This document shows positions 46,610 through 55,599 of a stretch of DNA of 64,000 bases, one piece after another; the stretch's first letter is position 1, and the number at the start of each line of letters is the position of its first letter. Source of the stretch: CAWGMT01 sp963823675 (GTDB taxonomy: Bacteria; Planctomycetota; Planctomycetia; Isosphaerales; Isosphaeraceae); assembly GCA_963823675.1 (NCBI GenBank), contig CAWGMT010000007.1, forward strand, positions 248,001-312,000, given 5' to 3'. The notes beneath the pieces are model-generated. The model searched no databases. It was not told where the DNA came from and saw only the letters and a list, made by a program, of their open reading frames with translations. Made by a program: the position numbers and the translations under genes.

Positions 46610-46750
46610 ATGAAAAGCAATTCCACGAAGAAGGCCGTCGCGGTCAAGATGGCGCCTCGGACCTTGCAACAATTCTTCGACAAATGGTTCCTGCCGGTTA
46701 TTTTCGTCGCAATCGGCAGCTTGATTGTTTGGGCGATCTGGCGCCACTAA
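46610..46750 (+). CDS. Small C-tail-anchored membrane protein
   Basis: 46 residues from ATG 46610 (ATGs at 46535 and 46541 are possible longer starts). The product has a basic N-terminus (MKSNSTKKAVAVKMAPRT), then LQQFFDKWFLPVIFVAIGSL and a hydrophobic end closing with WAIWRH. A single membrane span near the C-terminus is clear. I know no family. It lies alone between a minus-strand gene and the 97-bp repeat. Confidence 0.45.
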   Translation: MKSNSTKKAVAVKMAPRTLQQFFDKWFLPVIFVAIGSLIVWAIWRH

Positions 46751-46753
46751 GTC

Positions 46754-46850
46754 GGCTTGCGTGATCCTGGGAGGGCGAGGCTCCGTCCGAGCCGCCTTGG
46801 AGAATGGCTTGCCGGGAGGCTCGCCCTCCCCAAATTGAGCAAGGCGATTT
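46754..46850 (-). repeat. 97-bp dispersed repeat, copy 2
   Basis: Inverted relative to the copy at 12097-12193, at least 90 percent identical by eye over the full length. Here it lies between the small membrane protein and the S53 peptidase gene. The rest of 46851-46987 holds nothing I can support. Confidence 0.9.
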
Positions 46851-46987
46851 AGTACGATCTCGATACGGCGGTCTCAGGTGTCGGCAAGGGAAACGGCGGC
46901 GCGGCCGTGCACTGGAGGCTGCGCGGCATGACCCCGTGCTCGGCTACGGGTAGGCTGCGCAGTTTTCGGGGTCGTTACGACGGCCTC

Positions 46988-48217
46988 TCAGGGATTTCTC
47001 TCGCTGATCGAGACGCTCACCAGCAACCCGTTTACATAGGTATAACTAACCGTACCGCTCCAGCCCGCCGGCACTGCGGGATGAGGGGAGGCAAGCGCGC
47101 TGGTCGGCGCGGGCAATGCGCCCAGGAGGACTGCGAGTTTCGTCCCGATCGGCGAGCCGAGCCCGGTGCACGGATCGGGACCTGGACCAGCCCGGTAGAA
47201 ACCATTGTCTCCTTTCGTGATGTCATTGAAGCAGAGCTGGTTCGCCCAGAGCTTGGGCGTGACGAACCCTAGTTTGGTCCCAAACCCGGCGAACAGCCCC
47301 GCCAAGAGCGGGGCCGCGGCACTCGTTCCACCCACCGGCGATTGTTGTCCATGGACCACAGTCAGATAGCCGGTATTCGGATCGGCGTCCGCGGCGACGT
47401 CCGGTATCATTCGCCCCGGGCCCGCCGGGGCACCCGCCTGCCAGGGCTGTACGGGAAAGAAGGTCGAGTAGCCGCCACCCGTCCCTTGCCCATCCGTTTC
47501 GCCAGGGTTATTGTTCCAGACAGTTTCGGTGGTCGGCGTCTTGGTCGTACCGCCGCAGCCGATCACGTGGGGACAGGACGAAGGAACATCGACGTTGGCG
47601 GGGTTGGGCCCCCCGTCACTGGAGTCGTTGTCCCCCGACGCGGCGAACACGATCATGCCGGCCGTTGTTGCGGCAAGGGCGGCGTCTTCCATCTGCTGGG
47701 CGGCGGTCTCGCCCCAGAGGGCTTCGTCTGCGCCCCAGGAGATCGAGCACACGTCACAGCCATCAGCCGTCGCCTTGGCCACCGCCGGTGCGATGTCACT
47801 CGCCCAGTAAACGCGAATCACCACGGGCTTGCCGGTCGCCGCGAAATACGCGGCCGCGGCGATCTGGATATCGAGGGCGACCTCATAATCAGGATCGTTC
47901 GCGTCGCCCTGATGCTGGTTCGGATTGTTCCTGGTCGCATCAACCGAGACGTCGGTGATCTGCGGCACCGGCTGACCGATCGATTGAAAATACGCGTCCA
48001 TGTCCGACTGCACCCAACCGCCATCAAGCTCGACGATTGCAATCACGCCGCCGCCGGCGACGCCGGTCGGCCAGTTGTAGGCCCGGCACAGATCCGGGAC
48101 GGACCACGGGCCCGCGCCGATAGCGGCGCGCCCGACCAGCGTGGGCTTGATCCGTTTAAAATACGGTCGGCATTTCGGCGGGGAAGTCTTCGTACCCGGA
48201 TGCGAAGAAACGCTCAT
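46988..48217 (-). CDS. S53 family (sedolisin/kumamolisin-like) serine-carboxyl peptidase, mature form without leader
   Basis: 409 residues from ATG 48217. The catalytic set is visible: YEVALDIQIAAAA holds the Glu and Asp (E-X3-D), AASGDNDSSDGG holds the oxyanion Asp, and PVGGTSAAAPLLAGLFAG holds the nucleophile Ser. CGGTTKTPTTETVWNN and the C-terminal YRAGPGPDPCTGLGSPIGTK (calcium-site region) are typical. Family members act at acidic pH and normally carry a signal peptide and a propeptide of about 180 residues. Both are absent here: the N-terminus is MSVSSHPGTKTSPPKCRPYF. The enzyme may be cytosolic, secreted in another way, or begin elsewhere. It stands alone. Confidence 0.88.
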   Translation of the reverse strand: MSVSSHPGTKTSPPKCRPYFKRIKPTLVGRAAIGAGPWSVPDLCRAYNWPTGVAGGGVIAIVELDGGWVQSDMDAYFQSIGQPVPQITDVSVDATRNNPNQHQGDANDPDYEVALDIQIAAAAYFAATGKPVVIRVYWASDIAPAVAKATADGCDVCSISWGADEALWGETAAQQMEDAALAATTAGMIVFAASGDNDSSDGGPNPANVDVPSSCPHVIGCGGTTKTPTTETVWNNNPGETDGQGTGGGYSTFFPVQPWQAGAPAGPGRMIPDVAADADPNTGYLTVVHGQQSPVGGTSAAAPLLAGLFAGFGTKLGFVTPKLWANQLCFNDITKGDNGFYRAGPGPDPCTGLGSPIGTKLAVLLGALPAPTSALASPHPAVPAGWSGTVSYTYVNGLLVSVSISERNP

Positions 48218-48470
48218 GTCAAAGCTTCACTGTTAGGAGTTGCCAGGACGTAGGGTGACAACTCGAACTTGGGACCAGCAACGCGGCAATCAAGGTCAGA
48301 CCGACGAATCAACAAATTATGGCGTGGAGGCGGATTCGATAGCCAGAGGGTAGGATCCGGCTCGGTGCAGACGTTGACAGCCGGCGCGAAACACCCTATC
48401 GTGGCCTTGATTCTTCGCATGGGCGGTGTTTCGAGCCAATCGCCCGCTCTTGTTCTGGCACCTGGGACTT

Positions 48471-49961
48471 ATGTCGATACGCACGCGCTTTGCCCCGAGC
48501 CCGACCGGGTTTCTGCATATCGGCGGGGTGCGGACCGCCCTGTTTAACTGGTTGCTGGCTCGACATCATGGCGGGCAGTTCATCCTGCGGATCGATGATA
48601 CCGACCGGCAGCGGCACGTCGAGGACGCCGTCGAGCGCATCCTCGATGGGTTCCGCTGGATGGGTATCGACTGGGATGAAGGGCCGCAGGCCGGTGGCCC
48701 GAACGGCCCTTATTATCAGTCAGAGCGGTCCGAATCTTACCGCCGAGCGGCCGAGCGGCTGGTCGCCTCCGGCCACGTGTATCGGGATTACAGCAGCGAC
48801 GCGGAGCGGGCTGCCGACAAGGCCGCGGCCGACCGGGAGAAGCGTGCCTACCGGTTTCGCCGCAAGCTGGAAAGCGTCGAGGAGATTGCACGACACCAGG
48901 CTGCCGGCGATCCGTTCGCGCTGCGATTCGAGGTCCCGCTGGGCCAAAAACTGGTCCTCCACGACCTGATCAAGGGAGACGTCGAGTTCTCGACCGACGA
49001 GATCGGCGATTTCGTGATCGTCCGCCCCGATGGCACGCCGCTTTATAATTTCGCCAGCGCGGTCGACGATATCGAGATGAAGATCAGTCACGTCGTCAGG
49101 GCCGACGAGCACCTCTCCAACACGTTTCCCCAGCTCTTGATCTGGCAAGCTCTGGGGGCGGCGCTACCGGCCTTCGCCCACATTCCCTATGTGGCCGAGA
49201 CGGGTTCGCGGGCCAAGATGTCGAAGCGCAAGCTTGCGGAGTATGAAAAGCTCGGCATTCTTGTCTACCTTCATCAGTACGTCGAGCGGGGCTACCTTCC
49301 CGAGGCCTTGCTCAATTATCTCGCGCGGCTGGGCTGGAGCTACGATTCGACGTCGGAGATTTTCTCCCGCGACGAGCTGATCGAGAAGTTCTCGCTCGAG
49401 CGGGTCAACAGCTCGCCGGCCAGTCATGACCAGGACAAGCTATTCTGGATCGAGGGGGAGTGGATGAAGACGCTTCCCCTGGAGCGCAAGGTCGAAGGCG
49501 TGCTGCCGTTCCTGAAAACTGCTGGGCTGGTCGTCGAGCCGCTTGACGGCGGCGGTCGCTCCCGCGTCGAGTCGGTCGTCGTCGCTCTCGGCGACCGCCT
49601 CAAGGTCTTTTCCGACATCCTCAAGCTGGGCAGGTTCTTTTTCGCCAGAGAAATCGAGTATGACCCGGAGGCCGTGAAGAAGCGGTTGCGCAAGGAAGGG
49701 GTGGCCGCCATGCTGGCCGAGCTTGGCCAGCTCTTGAGCCGGGCCGTCCCCTACGATCCGCCGACCCTGGAAAAGGCCGTGCACGACTACGCCGAGCACT
49801 CCGGACGCAAGATGGGCGATGTGGTCAATCCGTTGCGGGTGGCGGTCACAGGGCAGGGGGTCGGCCCAGGCCTCTATGATTGTCTGGTCATTCTCGGGCG
49901 AGAAGCATGCGAGGCCCGGATCGAGCAAACCCTTGGCCTGCTCAAGCAGGCGCCCTCGTGA
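48471..49961 (+). CDS. gltX: Glutamyl-tRNA synthetase
   Basis: 496 residues from ATG 48471. The class I motifs are RFAPSPTGFLHIGGVRTALF (HIGH-type, HIGG) and GSRAKMSKRKLAEYEK (KMSKR). The sequence continues with FILRIDDTDRQRHVEDAVER, which is diagnostic of the GluRS/GlnRS group. The anticodon-binding C-terminal half is complete and ends QTLGLLKQAPS. It charges tRNA-Glu and may also misacylate tRNA-Gln if GatCAB is present. Only a weak ribosome-binding site is seen. It is complete, followed after 52 bp by the PfkB kinase. A 250-bp gap separates it from the divergent S53 gene. Confidence 0.95.
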   Translation: MSIRTRFAPSPTGFLHIGGVRTALFNWLLARHHGGQFILRIDDTDRQRHVEDAVERILDGFRWMGIDWDEGPQAGGPNGPYYQSERSESYRRAAERLVASGHVYRDYSSDAERAADKAAADREKRAYRFRRKLESVEEIARHQAAGDPFALRFEVPLGQKLVLHDLIKGDVEFSTDEIGDFVIVRPDGTPLYNFASAVDDIEMKISHVVRADEHLSNTFPQLLIWQALGAALPAFAHIPYVAETGSRAKMSKRKLAEYEKLGILVYLHQYVERGYLPEALLNYLARLGWSYDSTSEIFSRDELIEKFSLERVNSSPASHDQDKLFWIEGEWMKTLPLERKVEGVLPFLKTAGLVVEPLDGGGRSRVESVVVALGDRLKVFSDILKLGRFFFAREIEYDPEAVKKRLRKEGVAAMLAELGQLLSRAVPYDPPTLEKAVHDYAEHSGRKMGDVVNPLRVAVTGQGVGPGLYDCLVILGREACEARIEQTLGLLKQAPS

Positions 49962-50013
49962 ACCCTCGGCCGGCTATGCCGCTTCCCTACCACGATTCGA
50001 CAGGATTATCCGC

Positions 50014-50981
50014 ATGCGCGTTTTCGTGACTGGGTTCGATTGCTTTTGATTACATCATGGTCTTCCCCGGAAGGTTTCGCGACCACATCCTGCCGGACCG
50101 GATGCACGTTCTCAGCGTGTCGTTCCTGGTGGATTCGCTGACACGGCGCCGCGGGGGAACCGGAGCCAATATCGCGTACAACCTGGGCCTGCTGGGAGAG
50201 CGGCCCATCCTGGTGGGAACGGTCGGCGAAGATTTTGACGACTATCGCGCCTGGCTTGAGTCGCACGGGGTCGACTGCCACGCGGTCAAGATCATCACGG
50301 CAGAGCACACGGCCTCGTGTTTCATCAACACCGACTTGCAGGATAACCAGATCACCGCGTTCTACCCCGGTGCGATGGCTCAAGCCTCGACGTTGTCACT
50401 TGCCGAGGCGGGGGTCACGTCCGCCGACTTGGTCTTGATCGCCCCGAACGACCCCGTGGCGATGAACCGCTACACCGCCGAATGCATCGAACGAAGGGTC
50501 CCGTATCTTTACGACCCGTCGATGCAGTTGCCGCGCCTGGAGCCAGCCGAGCTCGAGCGGGGCTGCCGGGTGCGCGCAGATTCTGGCGGGCAATGACTAT
50601 GAGTTTGGAATGATGGCCGAGAAGCTGGGTTGTGGTGAAATCGAGCTGCGCAAGATGGCGCCGGTGACGGTCATGACTCGGGGCGAGGCGGGCGCGCTCA
50701 TCACCGTCGATGGCGAAGAAATCGAAGTTCCCGCTGCCAGGCCGCTCAAAGTGGTTGACCCCACCGGTGCCGGCGACGCGTTCCGTGCCGGTTTCGTGCT
50801 GGGTCTGAAGAAGGGCTTGCCCTGGCCGGTCGTCGGCCGCCTCGCCTCTTTAACGGCGGTTTATGCGATCGAGCAGCCGGGAACTCAAGAGCACCGATAC
50901 ACCATCGATCAGTTCCTGGTACGCTATCAAGAGAATTTTGGTACCCTGTCCGAGGCGGACAGATTCGTGAGCAGGCAGTAG
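50014..50981 (+). CDS. PfkB-family carbohydrate kinase (two frame breaks)
   Basis: ATG 50014 gives MRVFVTG and then a surplus G (GGG for GG near 50032) shifts the frame. In the shifted frame the sequence continues SIAFDYIMVFPGRFRDHILP, RRGGTGANIAYNLGLLG (first PfkB signature) and VGTVGEDFDDYRAWLESHGV. A second shift near 50575 leads to QILAGNDYEFGMMAEKLGCG and the second signature VVDPTGAGDAFRAGFVLGLK with the catalytic Asp. The stop is 50981. Joined length is about 322 residues. Substrate cannot be fixed from sequence; adenosine, ribose and fructose kinases share this fold, and the GNDYEF block resembles adenosine-kinase-like members. Confidence 0.82.
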
Positions 50982-50989
50982 GCAGCCGC

Positions 50990-51445
50990 GTGAACCGACA
51001 AAAGTGGATGATCATCGCCGCGGTTCTGGTACTGCTGGCGGGGGCGGCCGAAATGACGGTGCGTTCCTGGAAAGCGCCCAAGGGATGTGTTCAGATTGTC
51101 AACCAGGGAGACGCGGCGCTGGAAGATCTGGTGCTATCCTACGCGGGGACCAAAGTCAGATTGGGGCACGTGGGCACCGGCCGTTCGATTCAGGCGTGGT
51201 TCACGGCCGGTAGACTGGGGCCCCTCAAGCTCGAATTCAAGCAAAAAGGCAACCCGCTGACCGGTTTCCAGGTTGCGGACTACGATCCGGGCAGCAATAT
51301 TCGCGACGGCCTCAAGCTGGTGCTTTGCGTCAAGAAAGACCAGGTCGAGCGGTCGGTTGACGACGACGACACAACAAAAGCCAGAGAGACCTTGATCGAG
51401 CGCCTGAAGGATTGGCTCGCGCCCGAGCTCAAAGAGGTACGGTGA
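50990..51445 (+). CDS. Membrane-anchored hypothetical protein
   Basis: 151 residues, starting at GTG 50990, 8 bp after the kinase stop. The N-terminus is a membrane anchor or uncleaved signal (WMIIAAVLVLLAGAAEMTV). The remainder is a compact beta-type domain (GCVQIVNQGDAALEDLVLSY, AGTKVRLGHVGTGRSIQAWF, GPLKLEFKQKGNPLTGFQVA) and an acidic linker with a Lys/Glu-rich end. It probably lies on the outer face of the membrane. No family is recognised. Coupled with the kinase and ThpR genes on the same strand. Confidence 0.65.
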   Translation: MNRQKWMIIAAVLVLLAGAAEMTVRSWKAPKGCVQIVNQGDAALEDLVLSYAGTKVRLGHVGTGRSIQAWFTAGRLGPLKLEFKQKGNPLTGFQVADYDPGSNIRDGLKLVLCVKKDQVERSVDDDDTTKARETLIERLKDWLAPELKEVR

Positions 51446-51484
51446 GGGCTGGGGCTCGGGATGACGCGCCGGGGTGAGACCAAC

Positions 51485-52105
51485 ATGCCGCAGACCACCC
51501 GGACTTTCGTCGCGATCGCAGTTCCCGAGCCGCTGGGACAGAAGCTTTGTCGGCTCCAGGCTGAGCTCGAGCCCTTGATTCCTGGCTGCCGCTTTGCCGC
51601 CAGTCAGCCATTTCACGCCACCGTGGCATTTCTGGGCGATGTGAGAGACCGTGATCTGAACGAAGTCTGCAAGGCAGTGGAAGCGGGCGTGCGTGGCGGG
51701 GCGGAATCGGGTGCATGCGAAGCCTTTGAGGTCCGGCTGCTAGGTCTCGGCGCCTTCCCGAGCCCCGCCGGGGCCCGCGTGGTCTGGGCCGGGATGACCG
51801 GGCCGGATCTTCAACCGCTGCTTCATCTCCATCAGTCGATCGTCCGCGCGCTGGCTCGCACCGGCTACCGGCCCGACGATCAGAGGTTCCACCCCCACGT
51901 CACCCTGGGGCGCATCAAGTCAAACCGCTCCGGTGCATGCGACCTGACCGCGCTGGTCGAACGCTATCGCGGGTGGGCCGGGGGCTCGTTCACCGTTACC
52001 GAAATCACAACTTTCGCCTCGACACCCGGCCCGCAGGGGCCCGTTTACGCTCCGCTCGGGCGCGCTCGTCTCGCAACCCAAAAAAAGTGTGGATTGCCAT
52101 CTTGA
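51485..52105 (+). CDS. thpR: RNA 2',3'-cyclic phosphodiesterase (LigT/ThpR)
   Basis: 206 residues from ATG 51485. The two HXT/S motifs that define the 2H phosphoesterase family are FHATVAFLGDV (His-Ala-Thr) and FHPHVTLGRIKSN (His-Val-Thr). The N-terminus RTFVAIAVPEPLGQKLCRLQ is typical. ThpR hydrolyses RNA 2',3'-cyclic phosphates to 2'-phosphates and can ligate tRNA halves. It lies about 40 bp after the membrane protein and just upstream of recA, whose promoter begins inside its last codons. Complete. Confidence 0.88.
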   Translation: MPQTTRTFVAIAVPEPLGQKLCRLQAELEPLIPGCRFAASQPFHATVAFLGDVRDRDLNEVCKAVEAGVRGGAESGACEAFEVRLLGLGAFPSPAGARVVWAGMTGPDLQPLLHLHQSIVRALARTGYRPDDQRFHPHVTLGRIKSNRSGACDLTALVERYRGWAGGSFTVTEITTFASTPGPQGPVYAPLGRARLATQKKCGLPS

Positions 52106-52131
52106 CCCGTGCCGAAAAACCATGTTAGTAT
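52102..52131 (+). promoter_or_regulatory. Predicted promoter upstream of recA
   Basis: TTGACC at 52102-52107, then TAGTAT at 52126-52131 with an 18-bp spacer; TATAGT at 52129-52134 is an alternative -10. AGAGGAGAG precedes the GTG start at 52180. I see no clear CGAAC-N4-GTTCG LexA box, so SOS control is not demonstrated. Confidence 0.35.
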
Positions 52132-52179
52132 AGTGTTCTTGCGTACATAGTCAATGCTCATGCCAGAGGAGAGATCGCC

Positions 52180-53253
52180 GTGGCCAAACGACAAGGGACG
52201 ACCGAGGTCAAGACGGCGTTGTCTGCCGAGCAGAAGGCGCTCAGCAACGCGATCAATCAAATCGAGAAGACGTTCGGCGCCGGGGCCATCATGAAGCTCG
52301 GTGAGGGATCGCACATGGAAGTCGAAGGGGTTTCGACCGGCGCGCTCTCACTCGATCTGGCGCTCGGGGGCAAGGGGCTGCCGCGAGGCCGGATCATCGA
52401 GCTTTTCGGTCCCGAGTCGAGCGGCAAGACGACGATCGCCTTGCATGCCGTGGCCCAGGCCCAGCGCAATGGCGGCGTCTCGGCATTCATCGACGCCGAG
52501 CACGCGCTCGATCCCTCATGGTGCAAGCGTCTCGGCGTTGACATTGAATCGCTCTTGGTCAGCCAGCCTGGCAGTGCCGAGGAAGCGCTGCAAATCGCTG
52601 AGATGCTGGTGCTCTCCAATGCCGTCGACATTGTGGTTATCGACTCGGTGGCCGCGCTCGTGCCCAGGGCCGAGATCGAGGGCGAGATCGGCGATCAATT
52701 CATGGGTCTTCAAGCGCGGTTGATGAGCCAGGCTCTGCGCAAGCTCACGGGCGGCGTCTCGCGATCCAAGTGCGTCTTGATCTTCATCAACCAGATCCGC
52801 GAGAAGATCGGCGTGATGTTCGGCAGCCCCGAAACAACGCCGGGTGGCCGCGCCCTCAAGTTTTACAGCTCGTGCCGCATCGACGTGCGTCGCATCGGTC
52901 CGGTCAAGGATGGCGAGGAAGTCGTGGGCTCGAGAATCAAAGCAAAAGTGGTCAAGAACAAGGTCGCGCCGCCGTTCCGCGTGTGCGAGTTCGACATGAT
53001 GTACACGCACGGGATCTCGCGCGAGGCCGATCTTCTCGACCTCGCGATCGTCGACAAGCTGATCGAAAAGTCGGGCTCCTGGTTTAACTACGGCGACCTT
53101 CGCCTCGGTCAAGGCCGGGAGAACGCCAAGCAATACCTGCGCGACAACCCGGAGCTCGCCGACCAGATCGCCGCCCAGGTCGTCACCAATCGGACCGCAT
53201 CGGGAGGTGCTTTCAGCGCCAACGGCACGTCTGATGAGTCGGTCGCGGATTGA
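52180..53253 (+). CDS. recA: RecA recombinase
   Basis: 357 residues, start GTG 52180 behind GAGGAG. All RecA signatures are intact: GAGAIMKLGEGSHMEVEGVS near the start, Walker A GPESSGKTTIAL, FIDAEHALDPSWCKRLGVDI, the Walker B region DIVVIDSVAALVPRAEIEGE and the DNA-binding loops FMGLQARLMSQALRKLTG and FGSPETTPGGRALKFYSS. The C-terminus is slightly acidic and ends DESVAD. RecA forms filaments on single-stranded DNA for recombination, repair and SOS. Complete and unbroken. A good anchor for assigning the organism. Confidence 0.97.
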   Translation: MAKRQGTTEVKTALSAEQKALSNAINQIEKTFGAGAIMKLGEGSHMEVEGVSTGALSLDLALGGKGLPRGRIIELFGPESSGKTTIALHAVAQAQRNGGVSAFIDAEHALDPSWCKRLGVDIESLLVSQPGSAEEALQIAEMLVLSNAVDIVVIDSVAALVPRAEIEGEIGDQFMGLQARLMSQALRKLTGGVSRSKCVLIFINQIREKIGVMFGSPETTPGGRALKFYSSCRIDVRRIGPVKDGEEVVGSRIKAKVVKNKVAPPFRVCEFDMMYTHGISREADLLDLAIVDKLIEKSGSWFNYGDLRLGQGRENAKQYLRDNPELADQIAAQVVTNRTASGGAFSANGTSDESVAD

Positions 53254-53295
53254 GATCGCGCGAACCCGAGGGAACAGCAGACGTACGGCGAAAGC

Positions 53296-53904
53296 TCAAG
53301 AATTATCCCCGTGCGACCCGATCGGGCGGAACAGCTCGGCGAGTTGCAGCTCGAACCCTGGCAGCACGGGATCGCCGGTCAGAACATCGCCGGGCCCGAA
53401 AACGCGGCAATTCGCTGGCGTTTCATAAACGTCGATCAGACCGAGCTTGGGATAGACGACCCAGACAGACCGCACGCCAAGCTGAAAATACTCCACGACC
53501 TTTCGCCGCTGCTCCTCGGCACGGTCGCTGGGGCTGGTCACCTCGACCACCAGGTCGGGCACGACGTCCCAGGCGGCGGCGTCGGGACCTTCGGGGCTGG
53601 ATGCCGCCAGCCTTGACGACGACACAAAAAACACGTCGGGGCGCCGGTTCCGTTCTTCGTCGTCGGGCACAGGGACGACGATGAGCATCTCCGTGAACGC
53701 TTCCCCAAGATGAGTGGGCTTGGCGAACACATTCAGCAGCCCGGTCAGCCGCGTGGCAATCGTCCCGGCCCGAACGCTCATTGGCGACAGCTTCACGCGC
53801 TGACCATGGATCAATTCGTAGAGGGCCTCATCCGACTCCATCGACTCGGACGGATCTACGACTTTCGCGCCTGGCACGGCGGTGGCGAGGATCGCGGTGC
53901 TCAT
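53296..53904 (-). CDS. Uma2 family (DUF820) putative endonuclease
   Basis: 202 residues from ATG 53904 with GGGAGGAAA upstream. Core motifs are ESDEALYELIHGQRVKLSPM, NRRPDVFFVSS (catalytic Asp), VPDLVVEVTSPSDRAEEQRR (Glu-Val-Thr-Ser-Pro-Ser) and KVVEYFQLGVRSVWVVYPKL. This is a canonical member with the typical EVTSPSD motif, unlike the copy at 23584. Nuclease activity is predicted by fold and the role is unknown. It is convergent with recA, 42 bp away. Second of three Uma2 genes in the window. Confidence 0.88.
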   Translation of the reverse strand: MSTAILATAVPGAKVVDPSESMESDEALYELIHGQRVKLSPMSVRAGTIATRLTGLLNVFAKPTHLGEAFTEMLIVVPVPDDEERNRRPDVFFVSSSRLAASSPEGPDAAAWDVVPDLVVEVTSPSDRAEEQRRKVVEYFQLGVRSVWVVYPKLGLIDVYETPANCRVFGPGDVLTGDPVLPGFELQLAELFRPIGSHGDNS

Positions 53905-53986
53905 AAGTTTCCTCCCGGGTTCTGGTAACCCCGTGAAGTTAAGATTATCAGACCATCGCGCTCTAAGGCGACTGGCAGACGGAAAT

Positions 53987-55410
53987 TTAGCAAAAGACCG
54001 ATTGGCAATCCGTCCTACAATCACTCGGTGAGGGGTATCTTTCCATCCGCCAGTAGCCCAAGGAAGAGATCGGCATCAGTTCCCGTTGAACGGTGCGCCT
54101 GGCCTTGCCCTCCGCTCCGCCGGGCACTGGCAGCGAAAGTAAAACCCGCGACTCGGCGGTCAAGGGAATGAGAACGTCGGGATTCGCTGGCGACGAAGGA
54201 AAGAGCGTCTTGATCAGTCCGTGCACGTTCGCGGTGCCCGCGGGCGCGGATAAGAGCGACGTCGTGCCACCGGCCAGAACGGCGTCTGAGGCGAATTCGG
54301 ACCCCAGAGCGCCGGCAACCCGGATCTCGCCGTTCGGTTCGATCGCGAACGACAGGCCCAATGCCGGAAATCGACCTCCGTCTTGCGCGGGTCCAGGTTC
54401 GCCAGCCGGGGAGAGAGGCGAAATTTCATCTCTCGAGCGAGAGCGGCCAGCAGGTTCACGCCGATCGTACCTTGACCGGCCGACAGCTCGCCGATGACTG
54501 CGACCCACCCCATCCCCTGGTTTGGCCGCAGCCCCCAGCGTGCACTCTGGAACGCCACGTGCGCCCGGCCAGTGAGCAGGTGGCGCGGGAACCGCTTTCC
54601 CACCAGGTTGCTCAGGTTAACGTCATGCAGGTCGCCCTGAAACTCGGCTTCCCAGTCTTGCGAGCCGATCTTGCGCAAGCTCAGCGTCCCCTCCACCTGC
54701 GCGTTGTCGCCCAGCCAATCGCGGCTGTCGAAAAAGCAGTCGAGGACTCGGGCGGGGAGCGGCAGACCTTCAACGGTCCGGAACACCAATGACGTCTGGG
54801 GCGGATCGGCACGGCGGTCGCGCGTCAGAGTCGTCTCGCACCGGGTGCCGCCGCCCTCATCCGGAAAACGGTAGGCAAGGCGGCAGGTTGGGGTGGCTGG
54901 GTCGGCCTGGAACTCACCGGCCAGGTCCGTCAGGCTGAATGACAGGCCAGCCTGGCCAAGCTCGATTTGACAGGCGGGTGCGGTCAAGTTGACCTTGTCG
55001 AACGCACCCTGGCCCGAAATTCGTAGCAGCGTGCTGAGGCGGTCGAGGGCCATTTTGGGGCTCTCGGCGTGAACTTGGACGTTCTCGAGCTGGAGGATCA
55101 ATTCGCGATCGACCCGCTCGACCCGCACCCGGTCGGCACGGGCAACCTCGGCCAAGGATCTGCCCCGCGGCTCATCCTGACGGAGGACGATCCCTTCATA
55201 GACCACCTCGCCGGGTCGCGGGTAGTGCACTCCGTGAAGGGTTACCTGTAGTCCCAGTTGGCGCCCCAGCTCGATCTCGACATCGCGAACGTGCCCGGGA
55301 CGGTTGATGCGCCAGGCGAGAATGGCGACGTAACCTGTCGGCGCCATGGTCAAAGCGATGACTGCGAGCGTTGCCAGGGCCTGGCGAACCGGCCGAGTAA
55401 CGGGAAACAT
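53987..55410 (-). CDS. AsmA-like or large-scaffold membrane protein (one frame break near 54365)
   Basis: ATG 55410 with GGGGAGGCAAGG upstream. A single N-terminal helix (ALATLAVIALTMAPTGYVAI, residues about 13-34) anchors a long beta-rich domain: ELGRQLGLQVTLHGVHYPRP, GEVVYEGIVLRQ, ILQLENVQVHAESPKMALDR and AEFQGDLHDVNLSNLVGKRF. These alternating strands, with H-R-L-TGRAHV and ELSAGQGTIGVNLLAALARE, resemble AsmA/DUF748-type proteins involved in outer-membrane lipid transport. The frame changes near 54365 and the last 120 residues (FPALGLSFAIEPNGEIRVAG) end at 53987. Joined length is about 474 residues. The similarity is structural, so the family call is tentative. Confidence 0.65.
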
Positions 55411-55599
55411 CCTTGCCTCCCCAAGCGGCTGCACCGGCTAGAGCCGCGGTGATGATGCCAACGGCCGCGCATGGGCCAATCGGGCTGAATCGATCAGTGC
55501 AAGATAGACGAAATCCCGATTTCGCACAAATCGATTTCGGCGATGCCATACGGCATCGCGGCTCAAACGGTTTTCTGCATGTCCTTCAAGGGTAACGGT

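Noticed and set aside
52100..52180. LexA box upstream of recA
   Set aside because: A GTTC occurs near 52135 but no matching GAAC partner at the right distance, so SOS control is not claimed.
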